Positions 36,249 to 44,666 of a stretch of DNA of 64,000 bases are shown piece by piece; within the stretch, counting starts at the first letter, position 1; every line of letters begins with the position of its first letter. This DNA comes from Pseudomonas sp. SJZ074 (GTDB lineage Bacteria > Pseudomonadota > Gammaproteobacteria > Pseudomonadales > Pseudomonadaceae): the NCBI RefSeq assembly GCF_007828215.1, contig NZ_VIUE01000010.1, positions 1 through 64,000 of the forward strand, read 5' to 3'. The notes under the pieces are model-generated. The model was not told the DNA's origin, did not search any database, and saw nothing but the letters and a program-made list of their open reading frames with translations. The position numbers were made by a program, and so were the translations under genes.

Positions 36249-37258
36249 TGGCCATGTCCGATCGATTGCTCGCCGCGTGGTATGACGGTCATCCGGCCCT
36301 GGCGTTGTTGCGGCCACTGGAGTGGCTGTACCGACGCGTGGTGGTCGGCAAGCGCCAGCGTTTCCTGGCAGGCGAGGGCGATATCTATCAGCCGCCCGTG
36401 CCGCTGGTGGTGGTGGGTAACATCACCGTGGGCGGCACCGGCAAGACGCCGATGATCCTGTGGATGATCCAGCACTGCCAGCGCTCTGGCCTGCGGGTTG
36501 GCGTGGTCAGCCGCGGCTATGGTGCCAAGCCGCCGCAGCTGCCGTGGCGAGTCGAGGCCGACCAGGGCGCCGGGATCGCCGGCGACGAGCCGTTGCTGAT
36601 CGTGCAGCGCACCGGCGTGCCGCTGATGATCGACCCGGACCGCAGCCGCGCGGTCCAGGCGCTGCTGGCATCGGAACCGCTGGACCTGATCCTGTCCGAT
36701 GATGGCATGCAGCATTACCGGCTGGCGCGCGACCTTGAGCTGGTGTTGATCGACAATGCCCGCGGCCTGGGCAATCGGCGTTGCCTGCCTGCCGGTCCGT
36801 TGCGCGAACCGGTCGAGCGCCTGCAGTCGGTGGATGCGGTGCTGTACAACGGCGCCAGTGCCGACCATGAAGACGGCTTCGCCTTCGAGCTGCGGCCCAC
36901 CGCCCTGGTGAATCTGGCCAGTGGCGAACGACGCCCGCTCGACCATTTCCCGCCCGGCCAGGCCTTGCACGCCGTGGCCGGTATCGGCAATCCGCAACGT
37001 TTCTTCAAGGCCCTCGAAACGCTACACTGGCGGCCTGTACCGCACGGGTTCGCCGACCATGCCGAATACAGCGTCGAGGCCTTGAATTTCACACCGCCAT
37101 TGCCGGTGGTCATGACGGAAAAGGACGCGGTCAAATGCCGTGCCTTCGCCGCGCCCGACTGGTGGTACCTGGCGGTGGACGCCGCGCCTTCACCGGCCTT
37201 CGAGGCCTGGTTCGATACGCAGTTGATGCGCCTGTTGCCGGATCGGCTATTACCTTAA
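36248..37258 (+). CDS. lpxK: Tetraacyldisaccharide 4'-kinase
   Basis: 336 aa. P-loop VGGTGKT (K66), a hydrophobic N-terminal segment that attaches it to the membrane, and the [20 protein letters not shown] block. It phosphorylates the lipid A precursor DS-1-P at the 4' position, the sixth step of Raetz-pathway lipid A synthesis. The ATG ([11 protein letters not shown]) overlaps the exbD stop by one base. Confidence 0.96.
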   Translation: MAMSDRLLAAWYDGHPALALLRPLEWLYRRVVVGKRQRFLAGEGDIYQPPVPLVVVGNITVGGTGKTPMILWMIQHCQRSGLRVGVVSRGYGAKPPQLPWRVEADQGAGIAGDEPLLIVQRTGVPLMIDPDRSRAVQALLASEPLDLILSDDGMQHYRLARDLELVLIDNARGLGNRRCLPAGPLREPVERLQSVDAVLYNGASADHEDGFAFELRPTALVNLASGERRPLDHFPPGQALHAVAGIGNPQRFFKALETLHWRPVPHGFADHAEYSVEALNFTPPLPVVMTEKDAVKCRAFAAPDWWYLAVDAAPSPAFEAWFDTQLMRLLPDRLLP

Positions 37259-37281
37259 GAACCTTATCCAGGGGAAATTCC

Positions 37282-37467
37282 ATGGACACCAAACTGCTCG
37301 ACATCCTGGCCTGCCCGGTTTGCAAAGGCCCGCTCAAGCTCAGCGCCGACAAGACCGAGCTGATCAGCAAGGGCGCCGGCCTGGCGTACCCGATCCGTGA
37401 TGGCATCCCGGTGATGCTCGAAAGCGAAGCCCGGACCCTGACCACCGATGAGCGCCTGGATAAATGA
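37282..37467 (+). CDS. Trm112-like small zinc-ribbon-type protein (YcaR-like)
   Basis: 61 aa from ATG 37282 with AGGGGA in front. [20 protein letters not shown] is the Trm112/UPF0434 signature with one CPVC pair. Constantly encoded between lpxK and kdsB in gammaproteobacteria; the bacterial function is not established. Its stop overlaps the kdsB start by 4 bases. Confidence 0.94.
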   Translation: MDTKLLDILACPVCKGPLKLSADKTELISKGAGLAYPIRDGIPVMLESEARTLTTDERLDK

Positions 37468-38228
37468 GCGTCGCCTTCACCGTTGTGATCCCGTCGCGCT
37501 TCGCTTCGACGCGCTTGCCCGGTAAACCGCTGTTGTCGATCGCCGGCAAGCCGATGATCCAGCACGTATGGGAACAGGCCTGCAAGAGCAGCGCCCAGCG
37601 TGTGGTGGTGGCGACGGACGACCTGCGCATCGTCGAGGCCTGCGAGGGCTTTGGCGCCGAGGTGGTCATGACCCGCGAAGACCACAATTCCGGTACTGAT
37701 CGCCTGGCGGAAGTCGCCGCGAAACTGGGCCTGGAACCCGACGCCATCGTGGTCAACGTACAGGGCGACGAGCCACTGATCCCGCCCAGCGTGATCGACC
37801 AGGTGGCGGCCAACCTGGCGGCCCATCCCGAAGCGCGCATGGCGACGCTGGCCGAGCCGATCAAGGATGTGCAGACGCTGTTCAACCCGAACGTGGTCAA
37901 GGTGATCAGCGATCTGAATGGCCTGGCGCTGACCTTCAGTCGCGCTACGTTGCCCTGGGCGCGAGATGCGTTCGCTCAAACCCGTGACGTCATGCCCGAA
38001 GGCGTGCCGTACCGTCGCCACATCGGCATCTATGCCTACCGCGCGGGGTTTCTCCAGGACTTCGTCGCCTGGGGCCCGTGCTGGTTGGAAAACACCGAGG
38101 CCCTGGAGCAGCTGCGCGCGCTCTGGCACGGTGTGCGGATCCATGTGGCCGATGCGTTGATTGCACCGCCAACCGGTGTCGACACGGTCGAAGACCTTGA
38201 GCGCGTCCGTCGCCTGCTGGAGGCCTGA
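37464..38228 (+). CDS. kdsB: 3-deoxy-manno-octulosonate cytidylyltransferase
   Basis: 254 aa. Nucleotidyltransferase signature [17 protein letters not shown], then [14 protein letters not shown] and [12 protein letters not shown]. Makes CMP-Kdo from CTP and Kdo for the LPS inner core. Translationally coupled to the Trm112-like gene before it (ATGA) and to the phosphatase gene after it (TGATG). Confidence 0.97.
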   Translation: MSVAFTVVIPSRFASTRLPGKPLLSIAGKPMIQHVWEQACKSSAQRVVVATDDLRIVEACEGFGAEVVMTREDHNSGTDRLAEVAAKLGLEPDAIVVNVQGDEPLIPPSVIDQVAANLAAHPEARMATLAEPIKDVQTLFNPNVVKVISDLNGLALTFSRATLPWARDAFAQTRDVMPEGVPYRRHIGIYAYRAGFLQDFVAWGPCWLENTEALEQLRALWHGVRIHVADALIAPPTGVDTVEDLERVRRLLEA

Positions 38229-38692
38229 TGCGGGTTCTGTTCGTCTGCCTCGGCAACATCTGCCGCTCGCCCACCGCCGAAGGCATCCTGCGGCACAAAC
38301 TGCGCGAGGCCGGGCTGTTCGGGCAGGTAGAAGTGGCCTCCGCCGGTACCGGTGACTGGCACGTGGGCAAGCCGCCGGATCAGCGCAGCCAGGCCGCTGC
38401 CTTGCGGCGCGGCTATGATTTGTCGGCCCAGCGTGCCCGGCAGGTCAGCCGCGCCGATTTCGCCGCCTATGACCTGATCCTGGCGATGGACAGCAGCAAC
38501 CTGCGCAATCTCAAGGCTCTGCAGCCAGCCAACGGCCGGGCTGAACTGGACTTGTTCCTGCGCCGCTACGAGGCCGGCGTCGATGACGTGCCGGACCCGT
38601 ACTATGACGGCGAGCAGGGTTTCGAACAGGTCCTGGACCTGATCGAATGCGCCACGGATCGCCTGGTGATCGAATTGAAGGGACGGCTATGA
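38228..38692 (+). CDS. Low-molecular-weight protein tyrosine phosphatase
   Basis: 154 aa. The catalytic P-loop CLGNICRS (C7, R13) begins near the N terminus, and the general-acid aspartate lies in DDVPDPYYDG. A cytoplasmic phosphatase; in other bacteria such enzymes act on envelope tyrosine kinases, but the substrate here is unknown. Encoded between kdsB and murB with overlapping codons, as in P. aeruginosa PA2978. Confidence 0.95.
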   Translation: MRVLFVCLGNICRSPTAEGILRHKLREAGLFGQVEVASAGTGDWHVGKPPDQRSQAAALRRGYDLSAQRARQVSRADFAAYDLILAMDSSNLRNLKALQPANGRAELDLFLRRYEAGVDDVPDPYYDGEQGFEQVLDLIECATDRLVIELKGRL

Positions 38693-39708
38693 GCTTGCAG
38701 GTACAGGCCGGCGTCAGCCTCAAGCCTTTCAACAGTTTCGGCGTGGACGTCAGGGCCAGGTTGTTCGCCGAGGCCCACGAGGATGCACAGGTGCGCGAGG
38801 CGCTGGCCTACGCCGCCGGGCATGGGGTGCCGCTGCTGGTGATCGGTGGTGGCAGCAACCTGCTGCTCACTGGCGACATCGATGCCCTGGTGCTGCGCAT
38901 GGTCAGTCGCGGGGTCCGCCTGCTGAGCGATGAGGGGGAACGGGTAGTGATCGAGGCCGAGGCCGGAGAGCCTTGGCATCCTTTCGTCCAGCACACGTTG
39001 GCGCAAGGCTGGGCGGGGCTGGAGAACCTCAGCCTGATCCCCGGTACGGTAGGCGCCGCGCCGATGCAGAACATCGGCGCCTATGGCGTGGAAATAAAGG
39101 ACGTCTTTGCCGGGCTCACCGCCCTGGATCGCCATACCGGCGAGTTGCGGGATTTCACCCTCGAAGAATGCCGTTTTGCCTACCGTGATAGTCTGTTCAA
39201 GCAGCAGCCGGGTCGTTGGTTGATCCTACGGGTGCGCTTCGCCCTCAGCCGCGCCGCCCACCTGCATCTGGAATATGGCCCGGTCCGTCAACGGTTGACC
39301 GAACAGGGCATCGACCAACCGACGCCCATCGATGTCAGCCGGGCCATTTGCAGCATCCGCAGCGAAAAGTTGCCGGACCCGGCCGTGCTGGGCAATGCCG
39401 GCAGCTTCTTCAAGAATCCGCTGGTGCCGGCCACGCATGTCGCGCAACTCAAGCTGCAATACCCCGACCTGGTGGCTTATCCACAACCCGAGGGCCAGAT
39501 GAAAATCGCCGCGGGCTGGTTGATCGAGCGTGCTGGCTGGAAGGGCTTTCGTGAGGGCGATGCTGGGGTGCATAAGTTGCAGGCGCTGGTGCTGGTCAAC
39601 TATGGCGAGGCTACTGGCCTGCAACTGCTGGACCTGGCCCAGCGCATCCAGAAAGATATTGCCGAACGTTTCCAGGTTGATCTGGAAATGGAGCCCAACC
39701 GCTACTGA
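38689..39708 (+). CDS. murB: UDP-N-acetylenolpyruvoylglucosamine reductase
   Basis: 339 aa from the ATG overlapping the phosphatase stop. FAD-binding signature IGGGSNLLLTGD, LSLIPGTVGAAPMQNIGAYG with the PGTVGA motif, and the C-terminal GNAGSFFKNPLV and AGWLIERAGWKG typical of type I MurB. It reduces the enolpyruvyl group with NADPH to give UDP-MurNAc for peptidoglycan. Last gene of the comEC-murB run; a dyad follows. Confidence 0.97.
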   Translation: MSLQVQAGVSLKPFNSFGVDVRARLFAEAHEDAQVREALAYAAGHGVPLLVIGGGSNLLLTGDIDALVLRMVSRGVRLLSDEGERVVIEAEAGEPWHPFVQHTLAQGWAGLENLSLIPGTVGAAPMQNIGAYGVEIKDVFAGLTALDRHTGELRDFTLEECRFAYRDSLFKQQPGRWLILRVRFALSRAAHLHLEYGPVRQRLTEQGIDQPTPIDVSRAICSIRSEKLPDPAVLGNAGSFFKNPLVPATHVAQLKLQYPDLVAYPQPEGQMKIAAGWLIERAGWKGFREGDAGVHKLQALVLVNYGEATGLQLLDLAQRIQKDIAERFQVDLEMEPNRY

Positions 39709-39731
39709 GCCAAGGTTCATCATGAACCGGG

Positions 39732-39790
39732 AACGCCCTGCACGAACCTCGCACAAGCATCATTTGTGCAGGATTGTGCAGGGCGTTTTG
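39732..39790 (+). terminator. Hairpin after murB, probable terminator
   Basis: AACGCCCTGCAC (39732-39743) pairs perfectly with GTGCAGGGCGTT (39776-39787), enclosing a smaller hairpin (GCACAA/TTTGTGC). The T run after it is short, so it may be a weak terminator or a transcript-protecting stem. A further small dyad lies just upstream (GGTTCATCATGAACC). Confidence 0.6.
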
Positions 39791-39970
39791 CTTGAACCTG
39801 GGTTAATTTAATCTGCTGACGATGCGACCATCGCATCGCGCAAGGCCCGATGCAGACGCCTGTGTCTACATAAGAGAGCCCTATCAGCCTGAGCCAGTCT
39901 GCGACACCGAACCGTTCTCCAAGCGGCAGATTGCTCGACCCCATAACTCGATAACTATGCGGGCGTGCCC

Positions 39971-40441
39971 ATGATTACCCTGAAACTCAATGGACAAGAC
40001 CATCAACTGGATGTGATCGAGGACATGCCGCTGCTGTGGGCTATCCGCGATGTCGCTGGGTACAACGGCACCAAATTCGGCTGCGGCATGGGCCTGTGCG
40101 GCGCGTGCACCATCCACATCGACGGCGCCCCGGCGCGCAGTTGCATCACGCCGATCGGCTCGGTGCAGGGGCAGAACGTCAGTACCATCGACGGGCTGCA
40201 TGCCGACCCGGTGGGTCAGGTCGTGCAAAAGGCCTGGCTCGATACCGCCGTAGCCCAATGCGGCTACTGCCAGGGCGGGCAGATCATGTCCGCCACTGCA
40301 TTGCTCAAGAACAACCCCAACCCGAGCGATGAGCAGATCGAGGAAGCCATGGTCGGCAATATCTGCCGTTGTGGCACGTATGACCGGATCAAGACTGCGA
40401 TCCGCCAGGCGTCCACCCACCTGAAGGAGGCCAAGGCATGA
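39971..40441 (+). CDS. iorA: Isoquinoline 1-oxidoreductase-type alpha subunit (2Fe-2S)
   Basis: 156 aa from ATG 39971 (a GTG 6 bases earlier is possible; no strong ribosome site for either). Two [2Fe-2S] cluster sets: CGMGLCGACTIHIDGAPARSC for the ferredoxin fold and CQGG...ICRCGTYDRI for the helical domain. It is the electron-transfer subunit of a molybdenum hydroxylase; it partners with the large subunit, whose start overlaps its stop by 4 bases. Confidence 0.92.
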   Translation: MITLKLNGQDHQLDVIEDMPLLWAIRDVAGYNGTKFGCGMGLCGACTIHIDGAPARSCITPIGSVQGQNVSTIDGLHADPVGQVVQKAWLDTAVAQCGYCQGGQIMSATALLKNNPNPSDEQIEEAMVGNICRCGTYDRIKTAIRQASTHLKEAKA

Positions 40442-42753
40442 GCCGTCTGCCCAATGATTTCGTGCTGAGCAATCTCAGTCGACGTGGCTTCCTCAAGGGC
40501 GCGAGCGCCACCGGCGTGCTGGTGCTGGCCGCCAGCTGGGGTCTGCCGGATGCTTTTGCCGAGGAAAAGAAATTCGGTGCCGAGGGCATGCCCCATGGCG
40601 CGGTCGACGACCCGAAGGTGTACGTGAGCATTGCCGCCGACGGCAGCGTGACGGTGATCTGCAACCGTTCGGAAATGGGCCAGGGTGTGCGCACCAGCCT
40701 CAGTATGGTCGTAGCCGATGAACTCGACGCCGACTGGGCATTGGTGAAGGTGCAGCAGGCACCTGCCGATGAGGCGCGTTTCGGCAACCAGGACACCGAC
40801 GGTTCGCGCAGCATGCGCCACTGGTACGAACCGATGCGCCGTTGCGGCGCCGCAGCGCGGACCATGTTGGAGCAGGCCGCCGCGGCCCAATGGAACGTCC
40901 CGGTGGGTGAGTGCCATGCCCAGTTGCACAACGTGGTGCACCAGCCTTCCGGTCGGAAACTGGGTTACGGTGCATTGGCTGCTGCTGCCAGCGCCTTGCC
41001 GGTGCCGGCCCGTGACAGCTTGCGCCTCAAGCAACCCGCCGAGTTTCGCTACATCGGCAAGGAAGCGAGCCGGGCCATCGACGGTGCCGACGTCGTCAAC
41101 GGTCGTGCCGTGTTCGGTGCCGATGTACATTTCGACGGCATGCTCTACGCCGTCGTGGCGCGTCCGCCGGTCTACGGGGGCAAGGTCAGGAGCGTGGACG
41201 ACAGCGCCGCGCTGAAAGTACCGGGCGTGGTCAAGGTGGTGCAGATAGAAGGGCGTCCGTTGCCTTCGGAGTTCCAGCCCCTGGGTGGCGTGGCGGTGGT
41301 GGCGAAGAACACCTGGGCTGCAATCAAGGGGCGCGATGCGCTGAAAATCGAGTGGGACGACGGCCCGAATGCGGGGTATGACTCGGTCGCTTATCGCAAG
41401 GAGCTCGAGGCCGCGGCCCTCAAGCCCGGGAAAGTCCTGCGCAGCACTGGCGACCTCGATGATGCCCTGGCGAAGGCCGATTCGTCCCTGGAAGCCTCGT
41501 ATTACCTGCCACACCTATCCCAGTCGCCGATGGAACCGATGGTGGCCATTGCCCGGTTCAAGGATGGCCAGTGCGAAGCCTGGGCACCGAGCCAGGCGCC
41601 ACAGGTGACCCGTGAGCGCGTCGCCGAACGGTTGGGCATCCCGTTCGAAAAGGTCACGATCAATATTACGCTGCTGGGTGGCGGCTTTGGCCGCAAATCC
41701 AAGCCTGACTTCGTCGTCGAGGCCGCGGTGCTGGCCAAGGAGTTTGCGGGCCAGGCAATCCGGGTGCAATGGACCCGCGAGGATGACATTCATCACTCGT
41801 ATTTCCACACCGTTTCGGCCGAATACCTCAAGGCCGGCTTGAACCGGGACGGGATGCCGTCCGGCTGGCTGCATCGCACCGTGGCCCCGAGTATCACCGC
41901 GCTGTTCGCGCCGAATATGGTTCATGAAGCACCGTTCGAAGTGGGCATGGGCGTGACCAACATGGCCTACGCCATTCCCAATCTGCGCCTGGAGAACCCG
42001 GAAGCGGTGGCCCACACTCGGGTGGGTTGGTACCGCTCGGTGTCGAACATCCCCCACGGTTTTGCCATCCAGAGCTTTATCGACGAACTGGCCCACAAGG
42101 CCGGTCAGGATCCGCTGCAATACCACCTCAAGTTGCTCGGCCCGGATCGTAAGATCGACCCGCGTACCTTGAATGAAGAGTGGAACTACGGTGAATCCCC
42201 CGAGCGCTATCCCATCGATACGGCGCGGATCCGTACCGTGCTGGAAACCGCTGCCAAGGCGGCCGGCTGGGGGCAGAAGCTGCCGAAGGGCCGTGGCCTC
42301 GGGCTGGCGGTGCATTACAGCTTCGTTACCTACGTGGCGGCCGCCATCGAGGTGGAGGTCAAGGAGGACGGTACGGTGATCGTGCACAAGGCCAACATTG
42401 CCGTCGACTGCGGTCCGCAGATCAACCCCGAGCGCATCCGCTCTCAGTTCGAAGGCGCCTGCGTCATGGGCCTGGGTAATGCGATGGTGGGGGAGATCAG
42501 CTTCAAGGATGGTAAGGTCCAGCAGGACAACTTCCACATGTACGAAGTGGCACGCATGTCCCTGGCGCCCAAGGAAGTGGCGGTACACCTGGTCACGCCG
42601 CCGGGCGAGGTGCCGTTGGGCGGTGTCGGCGAGCCAGGGGTGCCGCCGATTGCGCCGGCGCTGTGCAACGCCATTTTCGCAGCCACCGGCCAACGCATCC
42701 GCAACCTGCCGGTACGCTACCAGTTGCAGGGCTGGCAGCAGGCCAAGGCCTGA
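40438..42753 (+). CDS. iorB: Isoquinoline 1-oxidoreductase-type beta subunit (molybdopterin)
   Basis: 771 aa. An N-terminal twin-arginine signal ([20 protein letters not shown]) predicts export in folded form. The Mo-pterin regions follow ([51 protein letters not shown] with the active-site glutamate region). The substrate may be an N-heterocycle or an aldehyde; the ior family assignment does not prove isoquinoline. The stop overlaps the start of the xdhC gene by one base. Confidence 0.9.
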   Translation: MSRLPNDFVLSNLSRRGFLKGASATGVLVLAASWGLPDAFAEEKKFGAEGMPHGAVDDPKVYVSIAADGSVTVICNRSEMGQGVRTSLSMVVADELDADWALVKVQQAPADEARFGNQDTDGSRSMRHWYEPMRRCGAAARTMLEQAAAAQWNVPVGECHAQLHNVVHQPSGRKLGYGALAAAASALPVPARDSLRLKQPAEFRYIGKEASRAIDGADVVNGRAVFGADVHFDGMLYAVVARPPVYGGKVRSVDDSAALKVPGVVKVVQIEGRPLPSEFQPLGGVAVVAKNTWAAIKGRDALKIEWDDGPNAGYDSVAYRKELEAAALKPGKVLRSTGDLDDALAKADSSLEASYYLPHLSQSPMEPMVAIARFKDGQCEAWAPSQAPQVTRERVAERLGIPFEKVTINITLLGGGFGRKSKPDFVVEAAVLAKEFAGQAIRVQWTREDDIHHSYFHTVSAEYLKAGLNRDGMPSGWLHRTVAPSITALFAPNMVHEAPFEVGMGVTNMAYAIPNLRLENPEAVAHTRVGWYRSVSNIPHGFAIQSFIDELAHKAGQDPLQYHLKLLGPDRKIDPRTLNEEWNYGESPERYPIDTARIRTVLETAAKAAGWGQKLPKGRGLGLAVHYSFVTYVAAAIEVEVKEDGTVIVHKANIAVDCGPQINPERIRSQFEGACVMGLGNAMVGEISFKDGKVQQDNFHMYEVARMSLAPKEVAVHLVTPPGEVPLGGVGEPGVPPIAPALCNAIFAATGQRIRNLPVRYQLQGWQQAKA

Positions 42754-43724
42754 TGGACAGCGTTGACCTGAACGTCCTGCGTAGCGTGCTGCAATGGCGC
42801 CGCGCCGGGCAGCGCGTGGTGTTGTTCACGGTGGTCCAGACGTGGGGCACCGCGCCGAGACCTCCGGGGGCGATGCTCGCCTTGCGCGAAGACGGCGTGG
42901 TGATCGGTTCGGTGTCGGGCGGTTGTGTCGAGGATGACCTGATCGCCCGGCTGCATGATGGCCGGATTCCGGCGGACGGGCCGCCGGTGCGGATGATCAC
43001 CTACGGTGTCACCCGCGAGGAGGCAGCGCGCTTCGGCTTGCCCTGTGGCGGTACCTTGCGCCTGACGGAAGAGCGGGTCGGTGACCCACAATGGGTGGCC
43101 GACCTGTTGGAGCGTTGCGAAGCCCATCAGATTGTCGCCCGTGAGTTGAACATCGCCACCGGCCATGTGGCGTTGACGCCCGCCAGCAAGAGCGACGTGT
43201 TGGTTTTCGACAGCCGGACCCTGCGCGCCATCTACGGGCCGCGCTGGCGACTGCTGCTGATCGGTGCCGGGCAGTTGTCACGCTATGTGGCGGAAATGGC
43301 CCGGTTGCTGGACTTCGAAGTGCTGATCTGCGATCCGCGCAAGGAGTTCGTCTACGGTTGGGAAGAACGGCACGGCCGCTTCGTCTCGGGGATGCCCGAT
43401 GAGGCGGTGTTGAATATCCAGACCGACGAGCGCACGGCAATCGTTGCCCTGACCCATGATCCGCGCCTGGACGACATGGCCTTGCTGACCGCCCTGGATT
43501 CCCCGGCTTTTTATGTGGGGGCCCTGGGATCGCGGGTCAACAGCCAGAAGCGCCGGGACAATCTGCTTCAGCTAGGCTTGTCAGCAGAGGCCATCGAGCG
43601 GCTGCACGGTCCTATCGGCCTGCACATCGGCAGCCACACTCCAGCGGAGATCGCCTTGTCGCTGCTGGCCGAGATCGTGGCCATCAAGAACGGCGTTGAG
43701 CTGCGGCAGAAGAAGCCGTTGTAA
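42753..43724 (+). CDS. xdhC: XdhC-family molybdenum cofactor maturation factor
   Basis: 323 aa from the ATG overlapping the iorB stop. N-terminal CoxI/XdhC block (WGTAPRPPGAMLAL, GSVSGGCVEDDL) and the C-terminal NAD(P)-fold domain (LLLIGAGQLSRYVAEMARLLDFEV, YVGALGSRVNSQKRRDNL). It inserts the sulfurated Mo cofactor into the preceding molybdoenzyme. Confidence 0.93.
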   Translation: MDSVDLNVLRSVLQWRRAGQRVVLFTVVQTWGTAPRPPGAMLALREDGVVIGSVSGGCVEDDLIARLHDGRIPADGPPVRMITYGVTREEAARFGLPCGGTLRLTEERVGDPQWVADLLERCEAHQIVARELNIATGHVALTPASKSDVLVFDSRTLRAIYGPRWRLLLIGAGQLSRYVAEMARLLDFEVLICDPRKEFVYGWEERHGRFVSGMPDEAVLNIQTDERTAIVALTHDPRLDDMALLTALDSPAFYVGALGSRVNSQKRRDNLLQLGLSAEAIERLHGPIGLHIGSHTPAEIALSLLAEIVAIKNGVELRQKKPL

Positions 43725-43744
43725 CTCGTGGACGAGGAGGGCAC

Positions 43745-44344
43745 ATGGGCGAATCGATTGGCGTGATCATTCTCGCCGCTGGATCGGGCAGTCGTTTCCG
43801 GCAGGTTGCAGGTCCTGACAAGGATAAGTTGCTGGCCGACTGCACGGGACGCGACGGCGCTGTTCGTTCGGTGATCGAGCAGGTGCTGGTGAATCTGCCT
43901 GCATCGCTGGAAAAGCGCGTGTTGGTGACGAGCAGCGAACGGCCTCAGGTCATACGCATGGCCCAAGCCTACGGCTGCGATGTCGTGGAGTTGGATTCGC
44001 CGGGCCTGGGTGACAGCATTGCCGCCGGTGTCCAGGCCTGTCCGGACCTCTATGGATGGTTGATCGTGCTGGGCGACATGCCGTTCATCCTGCCGTCGAG
44101 CTATGAACAGGTGGCCGCCGGGATTCGTGAGAACGGCATCTGTGTGCCAGTCCTTGCGGGTGAATACGGCCATCCCGTGGGCTTTGGCCGTGTCTTTGGC
44201 CCGAAATTGATGGCGCTTAGCGGTGATCAAGGCGCCAAGGTGCTTTTTGCCGGAGCACGAGTGGTCGAGATCGCCGTGGACGATCCCGGGGTGGTTTGGG
44301 ATGTGGATGTGCCTGAGGCTTTGAGTTTCCAGCAACAACATTGA
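43745..44344 (+). CDS. MobA-like molybdopterin nucleotidyltransferase
   Basis: 199 aa. NTP-transferase signature IILAAGSGSRFRQVAG and the GDMPFILPSSYEQV segment. In MocA/MobA-type enzymes this attaches CMP or GMP to the Mo cofactor; members next to xdhC usually make MCD (MocA-like) for xanthine-dehydrogenase-type enzymes. It starts 20 bases after xdhC with GAGGAG in front and closes the iorAB cofactor operon. Four REPs follow. Confidence 0.9.
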   Translation: MGESIGVIILAAGSGSRFRQVAGPDKDKLLADCTGRDGAVRSVIEQVLVNLPASLEKRVLVTSSERPQVIRMAQAYGCDVVELDSPGLGDSIAAGVQACPDLYGWLIVLGDMPFILPSSYEQVAAGIRENGICVPVLAGEYGHPVGFGRVFGPKLMALSGDQGAKVLFAGARVVEIAVDDPGVVWDVDVPEALSFQQQH

Positions 44345-44383
44345 TGGTGACTGGACCACCGCTATCGTCGGAACGCCGCCCGG

Positions 44384-44590
44384 AGCCGGCTCGCTCCCAC
44401 AGGTTCTGCGGTGGGTGAGAATTTGTGATTGCCGAAAAATCCCCTGTGGGAGCGGGCTTGCTCGCGAAAACGGAGGCACTTTCAACATCAGTGCAAGCTG
44501 AATCACCGCGTTCGCGAGCAAGCCCGCTCCCACAGTGTTCCAAGGTGAATATCGACGCAGATCCCTTGTGGGAGCGAGCCTGCTCGCGAT
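44384..44590. repeat. Cluster of four REP units
   Basis: REP cores at about 44384-44402, 44444-44470, 44511-44535 and 44567-44590, in alternating orientation, with the GTGGGAGCGGGCTTGCTCGC core. The second and third pair as a REPIN. They fill the convergent gap between the MobA-like gene and rne; there is no gene in 44345-44666. Confidence 0.9.
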
Positions 44591-44615
44591 GGTGATCTCA
44601 CATTTGAGCCAAAAT

Positions 44616-44652
44616 AAAAAGCCCCGCCTGGCATCACCAGGCGGGGCTTTTT
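44616..44652. terminator. Bidirectional rho-independent terminator of rne
   Basis: AAAAAGCCCCGCCTGG, loop CATCA, CCAGGCGGGGCTTTTT is a perfect 16-bp stem. The T run on the minus strand ends rne, and the T run on plus ends readthrough from the MobA-like gene. Confidence 0.95.
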
Positions 44653-44666
44653 ATTGAGCGATGGAA

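Noticed and set aside
44345..44610. Possible CRISPR array
   Set aside because: The repeats are REP palindromes of alternating orientation and irregular spacing; no spacers and no cas genes.
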